Source of the DNA: Yamagishiella unicocca
Taxonomy: Eukaryota > Chlorophyta > Chlorophyceae > Chlamydomonadales > Volvocaceae
Assembly: GCA_003116995.1 (NCBI GenBank)
Contig: BDSL01000097.1
Location: 348,054 to 412,053 of the forward strand
Direction: 5' to 3'
DNA length: 64,000 bases
The position numbers and the translations under genes are program-made. The notes under the pieces were generated by a model, which saw only the letters and a program-made list of their open reading frames with translations, did no database searches and had not been told where the DNA came from. This document shows positions 56,817 to 64,000 of this stretch, piece after piece; the first letter of the stretch is position 1, and the number at the start of each line of letters is the position of its first letter.

Positions 56817-57162
56817 AATAGTTACCGAAAGAAGCCCAGACTGGGTTATGTGTGCGGGCCACATGGAGAGGTAGTGCGCGTGCATAATGTCTTTTAACAG
56901 CTGTGTTGGGCATTGACCACTGGCCACACACGCGGAGGCGGGTTGTGCTGCTCTCTCTATATCTCAAGCGGGTGAGACCCCCATTTAGTCCGATGTACGG
57001 ATCTAGGAAACCCATGCGGGGACGAGCGTCGGGCCCCTAGACGGTCTCAGCCCTGATATTATTTGGGCTCGGGGTCGATGTTTGCGGTGAGACTGGGTCG
57101 TCATGGTCGCTTTGTCACGACTCACAGTCTCGGGGTCGATGGGCAAGGTTGCCCAGTTCTAA
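56817..57162. repeat. 346-bp end segment, copy 2
   Basis: Identical to 51501-51846. Here it follows directly on CAGCATGACTTACCG, which corresponds to position ~47,674 of unit 1. The whole 3.8-kb block with TTGTCAATT tract, palindrome and small ORF is therefore missing from unit 2. Confidence 0.9.
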
Positions 57163-58060
57163 ATGCTCCTGCATCCACCAGCCGTATCGATGGGCAATGT
57201 GGCCCATGTTCCGTGAAATACTTCTGAAAACAAACCATCGCCAGGATCGAGGCAACCAGGCTTGGATTGATCTGCTGAACACAGTCCGTGTGGATGGGCC
57301 TTCTCCAGACCACCTTCGTATGCTACAAGACCGTGTTGTGAGGGAATCCGATAACTGGTCCCCCCTGCAAACGCGTGGTTCATTGCTGGCACTAATGAAG
57401 AAGTTGCTCGCTACAATGAGGAGCAGGCTTGTGCTAACTTCGACGAGTCTGAGCTAACGCGCATCACTGCCAAAGACGAAGTCGAGCGAAGTTCTCGCTT
57501 CTCAAACGACGATCTTTCGTATCTTAAACGCAAAATGGAAGAACAGGGTGTGTTATCCGAGACCATCCTTGTTGCACCCGGTATGGTCGTCATGTGCACT
57601 AAAAATCTCAAACACCCGAAGGTTGAGAATGGAACCTTGGGAGAAGTTCTTGAAATAACCGACTCGTACATTAAAGTTAGACTATTGGGATCTGACACCG
57701 AAACCAAAATTCCCCGCATTATAGACTGCAAATATCACAATAGAATTCGCCTTAAACGTACTATGTTTCCCTTGGTGGTTGCTTACGCGCGCACCGTTCA
57801 CAAAGTCCAGGGCGACAGCATTCATGATCCCGTAGTAATCGACGTCACAAACATGTCGCGCTTAGGACAGGCTTATGTCGCTTTGTCACGTATTGTTAGC
57901 ATCGACCAGCTCCATATTTACCCACGTGACGTTGTCATCACCGTGGATATGTTTAATGCTCACGTACCAAATAATACACATCTTGATCCAGACGTACTAG
58001 CCGGTCTTTTGGCCGATGCAGCAGACATTGATCCTCCTGACCTAAACGGCCAGGATGCTG
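57163..58060 (+). pseudogene. Helicase fragment, frameshifted, unit 3
   Basis: Starts at the same internal point as unit 2. One C is lost in the run near 57361 (GGTCCCCCCTG), which breaks the frame, so only 57149-57457 and 57535-58083 are open. One substitution changes a Phe to Val (VIDVTNM). Confidence 0.9.
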
Positions 58061-58195
58061 GTGTCTGGGATGTCCCCCAGTAGGTCAATCCCCTAGGAAA
58101 ACAAATGAAATCTAACGAACGTTTCGTATGTCCTGGTCGGTGCATGTGCTTGCCCATCCTCACCCCTCACCGCTTCTTATCGTGTTTCCAAACAG

Positions 58196-59187
58196 GCGCG
58201 GAGCATCAACGTTTGGCTGACATGCTTCTCATGCCCCTTGATGAGTTCTACGCACAGGGCATGGCTGCCCCGCCAGCACCCCAGGGGGGATCTAGGTCCA
58301 GCGCTGGGGGCTCCAAGTCAGACCCCAGCGCTCCTCGTTCTAAGGGACAGGAAAATTTCCTGAATGACTTGGGCATCTTGCCAAAGGACTGGCCCATGAC
58401 TTTTGGCAACGCCAGCGCCTGCATTGATGCCCACAAGTCTAAGCTCGAGGAGGTAAGATACCGAATTCGTATTTTGATTCGTACTGTTCCTTCAATTTGT
58501 ACTATTCTTACACGACTGTTCTTTCATGCAGTTTCGCCAGAAGTACGGAAAAACCCGGCAACTGGCAAGCAAAAGGAGGCCATGCTCAAGGCCTCGTTGG
58601 ATATTCCTCCAGACCTAAGCAAGGACGATGCCACTTCACTCATCGAGACTTCAACTTCTACATCAGACGAGCCCATCACTAAGTCACAGGCGGACTGGCT
58701 AGCCAAGCGAACTGTTCCACCTGCTGAGATGCCCAAGAACAAGGCTGAAGCCATCGCCTACATTGGCAACACTATCTCCAAGCTTAATACAGCTACTGAC
58801 AGCCAGAAGACCTTGCTTAAGAAACTTAATCCTGACCTTTCAGATACCGTCATCCAGCGTCTTACACGCCACCAGGCAACCACTATGATAGATTCGTATT
58901 TAACTGCTGCCGGGAGAAAAAAGGGGGGTTCCTGGGGGTGTAACCCAAAGGGTAAATATGCAAAACGGGATGATGCTGCTGCTGATGATGGCGACCGCAG
59001 CAATCATGGCCCCAGTGGGGGATATCAGGGGGCATATGGAAATGGAAATGGTAATGGTGCATCTACTTCAGGGGGTGACACTCGAAACCTCAGTGGGGGT
59101 GTTTCTGGTAGTCTTCAGCATGCCATTTCTGGGCTGCTACTTTTGTCTATGCATCTCTCTGTGCCAAAGTTGCGTGCTACCATGTGA
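58196..59187 (+). CDS. C-terminal repeat region, unit 3
   Basis: Exons 58196-58452 and about 58532-59187. One A is missing from the A-run near 58550 (GGAAAAACCC), which breaks the spliced frame but happens to open an unspliced 360-codon frame from 58105. Given the many other one-base losses in this unit I regard the unspliced frame as accidental. Confidence 0.6.
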
Positions 59188-60210
59188 ACTGGCCACTCCA
59201 TGGTACTATGCCTTTTCGCATAAAGATTGCTGTTGTTGTTTTCTCTTTAGTATTTATTTCAGCGCCAACTTTGCGCTCTTAGGGCATACTCCCGTCGCAC
59301 TATTCATTTCGCGCGCACATCGCGTCAAGGAACATTTCAGACTGTTGTTTTCCTGTATTATGTAATTACCTTTGCTCGATCACTTCCCTATTTACGCCGC
59401 AAGAAAGGAGGGGAGGATCGTGGGGGAGCGGGGCGGCAGCTCCGCGATCCCCACGACCCATCCCCTAACATTCACTTCTTCAAAATGAAACGCCGAACTT
59501 TGCGGGATGAGCGGTGGCCCAGCATTTAAAAGCATGATTGTCGTACATTCCCCCTATGTAAACATGTCTAGACAAATCGGGCCCTCGGGAATTCCTATCG
59601 TCGCCTGCCTTATGGCGGCGCCATTTGCCTTGCATTTCTTTTATTATGTCTCTATGACCTTATCTCTTTCCATTGTTCCAAACGCAAGTCACCACCTTGC
59701 TCTTTCGCCTCCCTTCCATCCTTTCATAGCTGCATGCCCGCTTGGCCGCCGCTAAACCTTTAGTTCTCCTTCTTTTCTTCTCCTTCTCTTTACTTTAAAC
59801 GCTTTCTGTCTGTACGCAAGCTTCTTTTCCTGGGATTCGTCCCTTGCCCGCACCAACATTACTGGCAGATGGCCGCCATCATCCCCGGAAGTTTCGTATC
59901 CCAGGTTATCAATTATGCCCTTTTCATTCACGACGTCAGTTCTACAAGGAACTGGTTCTCAGTGCGCGTTTCCACGGCCTCGGTTCCGCCTTCCTGGTCG
60001 CCGGGACAAGCTCCGGATCCACAGTGAGGACGAGCGCCGTGCGAAGCTCTCCGGGGCGCTCTCTGTAGCGCTCCTATTCCAATATAAAGCCATGCATGCA
60101 CCAGTACAAAGTTATTCGTCGAGAATGCCGCTATATGCAGCGGCCCCTATAAAGTTCACACCACATCCCGTCGGACAACCTAAAAGACTGACGCCCATTG
60201 GCACAAGGCC

Positions 60211-61561
60211 ATGAGGACAACGCTATTTCGATTCGTCATTGGCGCAGCTATGCTACAATTCGCTATGGCGTCGTCATCGCCTACTGGTAGGTTTTCCCGA
60301 GTCAATGTCGACAGGATGCCCGCATTTACTGGTCCCACTTTACTTTTTGCAACTACCCATACGTACTTTTGCATCTATTTACGTATGCTATTGTTCTGCT
60401 TCAGGGCCGTCAGAACCTGCCGCTGGTTCTGCCTCACGTCGATTCGGTCCGCGGTCAACGCCACGGCCACGTCGTTCAATCCTGTCGCCTGCTATTGCTA
60501 TCCTCGTCTTATATACCTTGTTCGTCTCTTTCAACGTTGGCCAAGCCGCTAGCAAAGGAGGAGGTAAGCTCGCCAAACAGCCTTTGCTCGTTTCATTTTG
60601 GCACGTTTCCCGCATGTTCCTCAAGGTGCTTTTCCATGTGCCTAATGCTCTTCAGGTCGCCAAAAGCGTAGCAATGATCAGCCTTCCGAAGAGCAAGATG
60701 CAACTCGTCAACGCCTTGACCCAACCACCGACGACGCTCATGGGGATGCATTGCCTGACGTCGAGGCCCCAGCCATCGAAACCAACACCGCCCAACTCCC
60801 TCTTCCCCACGGTCACATCACCCGGCTGCAACTTTGCCAGCCGTTGCCGCACTGGCGGGCGCCCCTGGCGGGACACCCAACCTCGGCATGATGCAACAGA
60901 TGTTCGCAATGATTCTGGCAATCCAGCGTTCATGCAACATATGGCTCTTATGATGACGGTAAGCGTAGTAACATATCGACGACTCTTTCAGCTTTGCTCC
61001 AGGACACGACTAACCTAATTTGCATATTTTTCGCGCAGGGTATTACTACAGCTCAGCCCCCTCCACAACAACATCCGGCCCATCCCATCCCTGTACCTCA
61101 GCCAAATCCACCGTGCCACCACCTGCAGCACCACCGGCACCACCGTCCACTACACGTACAGCACAGCAATACACAGACGAGCAACGTGAGTGGGGCTGGG
61201 CTTGTGCGTGTACCGACCAGGACATAGAAACCTACACGGCTCTGTACAAGGAAATTGACACGTACATGACGAATGTCATAGACAAGGCGATGATGTGCCC
61301 CTGTGCTCTACGTGCATCTTAGGACATAATGCATCTGACAAACGCTATATGCAGAACCATACTCGCTGGCATACTATGCGGCCGGGACAAACTATAGACA
61401 ACCTCCCGGGCGTCATTGAGTGCCCTCAGAACAAGGGGTGGGTTCAGACCAAGTCCAATCAGGACGTTCGTATCTGCAAGAATTGCTCAGATGCATCAAC
61501 CACATCAATGATTACACCACGAACGAACATGTTTACAGTTTCCACTGTACCTGTACAGTAG
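60211..61561 (+). pseudogene. Second element gene, unit 3, with several one-base deletions
   Basis: Same gene as 45768-47121. Coding differences: loss of one C near 60821, one G near 60913, one G near 61112 and one T near 61303; an extra G lies in the first intron near 60332. Each coding change shifts the frame. Most sit in or next to short homopolymers, as expected of long-read consensus errors, so the gene may be intact in reality. Confidence 0.75.
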
Positions 61562-62466
61562 AATCAATTGTGTATGTGCAGAAGCGCACTGTAGTTGCAT
61601 GCATTGTAACTCCACTGATGAGTTGACGCTGACCTGAGTCGCCTTGTCAATATACGTAGGTTATTACTTACATACTATGATTCGGCAAGACTTCAGCTCA
61701 GACTTTGTGTGACAGGTAAGTCGTAAGCAAGTCGTAACGCGCAGTCATAAGTCGGAAACGTCACTGGCCATATCTTATCACGCCTCTGGGTATATGTAAG
61801 TTCCCCGTTCAATTAATACGTTGCGGTCACAGTTCATGCCCATCCATACACATGAACTGTCATTTTACACTTCTTTATGTACCTTTGTAATCCATGTACA
61901 GCCCGGACCCATTGACATCAACGGGGGTGCGGTCCTCTAAGCGAGCACCCATGCAGAGGCTGACAATGGGGCAGTGTGGCAACATGGGCATCCTCAGGGA
62001 TGCGGCCTACCGGGAGCTCGTCAACGATTAAGTCGAGCATGGAAGAGCCTTTAACATAGCGAGTCACAGACACCGGGTTACGTACAGGTAAGGCTGTGAT
62101 TATCGATTATCAGCATGACTTCTCACTTACTCACTGGCATCGAATTGTGTCAATTGGTTGTCACTTGTTGTCACTTGTGTTGTCAATTATTTGTCAATTG
62201 TTGTCAATTGTTTGTCACTTGTGTTTGTCAATTATTGTCAATTACTTGTGTGTACCCAACAGGTGTCGATGGACAAATAACTAACGTGCTGAAGATGCTC
62301 GATAACATGGCGCGATCCCGGAGGTTCAGAGGTTATGTGCCTGGAGTTGCCGGCCTTCAACGTATGGCAAACTGCGAGCACGGAAGATCCCGCTGGTGCA
62401 GTACAGGTGCCGATCGTCGTCAATGTCGGTGACTTCTTACAGTCATCAAGTGGAGCAGGAGCAGGT

Positions 62467-63342
62467 GCACTTGACTGTCTGGGTTGTGCGGAATGCATCC
62501 ATATGGGGGATACGAATCATCTAAAATCCAACTTTACAATTGTTCGAGCGCTAATCTGCGCCAGACATTGAACACCTACCCCAATGCCATCTGCTGCTGA
62601 TCAGGTACGGTGGCAAGCACCTCGATACGTTCCCTAAAATACCACTCGAGTGGAACATGTTTAGCAGTGCGGGGGAGCTGGAGGAGTCAGAGGAAACCTG
62701 AGGAACCTGAGGAATCTGAGGGCACGGACGAACCGGAGGAGTCAGAGGGACCGGTGCAGCAACGCGAGCAGCATCAACGTACGCTGCAGCAGCAGCAACG
62801 CGAGCAACAGCAGCGCGAGGAGCACCAACGTACGCTGCAGCAGCAACTCGAGCAGCAGCAACGCGAGGAGCACCAATGTACGCTGCAGCAGCTAATGCTA
62901 TATTGTTAACCGAGTCAGGTGTCCTCGTGGTCCTCCACAGAACCCTGGGTCGTGGAGGACCACGAGGACACTGACTCGGTTAACAATATAGCATTAGCTG
63001 CTGCAGCGTACATTGGTGCTCCTCGCGTGCTGCTGCTCGCGTTGCTGCTGCAGCGTACGTTGATGCTGCTCGCGTTGCTGCACCGGTCCCTCTGACTCCT
63101 CCGGTTCGTCCGTGCACTCAGGTTCCTCAGTTCCTCTGACTCTCCAGCTCCCCCCACTGCTAACATGGTCCACTCGAGTGGTATTATAGGGAAATATCGA
63201 GGTGCTTGCCACGTACCTGAATCAGCAGCAGATGGCATTGGGGTAGCTGTTCAATGTCTGGCGCTAGAACAATTGTAAGTTGGATTTTAGATGATTCGTA
63301 TCCCCCATATGATGCATTCCGCACACCCAGACAGTCAAGTGC
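62467..63342. repeat. Long palindrome, unit 3
   Basis: Same arms as 50005-50892 with many single-base indels (for example GGGTCGTGGAGG at the loop side and ACACTGACTCGG in the right arm). The small ORF region follows. Confidence 0.9.
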
Positions 63343-63713
63343 GATGACGAGGGGGGGATGAGATTACCATGGATGACTTACAGCTGTCCTCCGAGGTGTC
63401 GTCCGAGGGAGGAGGAGACGGATGAGGAGGTAGAAGGGGCTGCATTCCAAGCGCTCTCGGCGTAGTTGCACTGGAGGAAGAAGGTCGATGCCAAGACCGA
63501 TTCGTTCCTTCTCAAAGGGCACATTTTCTGCGATGTAGATGTCGATCAGCTGGCCGCAATCAGAGAGCGATACGATGAGAGTATCTTGGAGGAGGATTCT
63601 CGGGGGGCCTCATGTCGGCAGTTCTGGGACACGTCGTGACACCTACCTGACTCGGTTAACAATACATGATGCCCACTTAGCGTCGAGCAGGAGTTGCATA
63701 ACTTCAACGTGAG

Positions 63714-63977
63714 TTGCATAACTTCAACGTGACTAAGCAAGTCATGTCCTCTGTGATGTCCTTTGCAATGTCCCTTGCGGGGCACACTATAGATGACGCA
63801 GCGCTGTGCATGGCTGAGTTAAATGGCCACATGGACAGCGGAGCGGATGGCTCGAGAGATAATGGCGCTGCGTTATGTTTTATAAATGCTGAGCTGAGCC
63901 GCGAAGTAGACGTAGCGCGAATAGTTACCGAAAGAAGCCCAGACTGGGTTATGTGTGCGGGCCACATGGAGAGGTAG
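63714..63977 (+). CDS. Small ORF near the end of the unit, unit 3
   Basis: Counterpart of 51259-51558 with 36 bases fewer: DVAR is joined straight to IVTERSPDWV at the AATAGTTACCG boundary. The frame is open in both versions. Confidence 0.4.
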   Translation: MHNFNVTKQVMSSVMSFAMSLAGHTIDDAALCMAELNGHMDSGADGSRDNGAALCFINAELSREVDVARIVTERSPDWVMCAGHMER

Positions 63978-64000
63978 TGCGCGTGCATAATGTCTTTTAA
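63920..64000. repeat. 346-bp end segment, copy 3, cut by the window end
   Basis: AATAGTTACCGAAAGAAGCC begins here after GACGTAGCGCG and matches 51501 onward to the end of the window, implying that the array continues. Confidence 0.85.

Larger units (their letters stand above)
42105..64000. mobile_element. Head-to-tail array of a multi-gene PIF1-helicase element, three units in view
   Basis: The same gene order recurs at nearly constant offsets (9,129 bases between units 1 and 2, about 5,315 between units 2 and 3). Unit 1 is 42105-51846, unit 2 51847-57162 and unit 3 57163 to beyond the window. Units differ by large deletions (unit 2 lacks the palindrome region), an internal duplication (unit 1) and single-base indels (mostly unit 3), but otherwise match almost base for base. 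Composition is near-balanced GC, unlike the GC-rich genes to the left. The genes contain introns and TGTAA signals, so the element is adapted to expression in this host nucleus. No HUH Rep, DDE transposase, tyrosine recombinase, reverse transcriptase or capsid gene was recognised. Confidence 0.88.

Noticed and set aside
58105..59187. Continuous 360-codon frame in unit 3
   Set aside because: It arises from a single missing A in a homopolymer that lets the frame read through the intron; units 1 and 2 have the intact intron and separate frames.
42105..64000. Subtelomeric repeat array
   Set aside because: Tandem helicase genes recall subtelomeres, but no TTTTAGGG-type telomere repeat is present in the window.

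Overview
The window looks like nuclear DNA of a volvocine green alga (Chlamydomonas relatives). Genes from 1 to 39,100 are GC-rich and cut into many short exons by introns with GTGAG/GTGGG/GTAAG donors and CAG acceptors. Proteins carry Ala, Pro and Ser-rich low-complexity runs, introns are full of minisatellites, and TGTAA (the usual volvocine polyadenylation signal) follows several stops. Exon joins given here were chosen by eye for phase consistency and continuity of the protein; no transcript evidence was available.

Host part (1-42,104). In order: the 3' end of an unrecognised gene (+, 208-1,681); a 17-exon half-size ABCA transporter (-, 3,381-11,548); PEX3, the peroxisomal membrane biogenesis factor (+, 13,587-17,744); a coiled-coil protein resembling the TSNAXIP1 N-terminal family (-, 19,215-21,701); HYLS1, a centriole/cilium factor, divergent from it (+, 23,551-26,228); an 11-exon coiled-coil protein of unknown function (+, 27,802-32,566); a multi-pass membrane protein with SURF4/DoxX resemblance and a long disordered N-terminus (-, 35,217-39,095); and scraps of a minus-strand gene (41,607-41,962) just before the repeat array. 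HYLS1, its divergent neighbour and the next coiled-coil gene could form a small ciliary/centriolar neighbourhood (inference).

Array part (42,105-64,000, running off the window). Composition changes to roughly balanced GC, and the DNA is a head-to-tail array of near-identical units of a multi-gene element. The fullest unit carries a PIF1-like SF1B helicase that appears to splice into a C-terminal region of four degenerate ~36-residue repeats, then a four-exon gene for a protein with N-terminal hydrophobic segments, a Met-rich stretch, a Pro-rich linker and a Cys/His cluster, then a non-coding/degenerate region holding a palindrome with ~0.4 kb arms, then a ~100-codon ORF and a 346-bp end segment. 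Unit 1 (42,105-51,846) holds an internal 1,965-bp tandem duplication. Unit 2 (51,847-57,162, 5,316 bp) lacks the palindrome. Unit 3 (from 57,163) is littered with one-base indels. Units 2 and 3 start at the same internal point of the helicase ORF, right after a 7-bp hairpin followed by CTAA, which resembles a Helitron 3' terminus. No HUH Rep, integrase, reverse transcriptase or capsid gene was recognised. The element class is therefore open, and this array is the best candidate for something undescribed.

No tRNA, rRNA, CRISPR, bacterial operon or telomere repeat was found.
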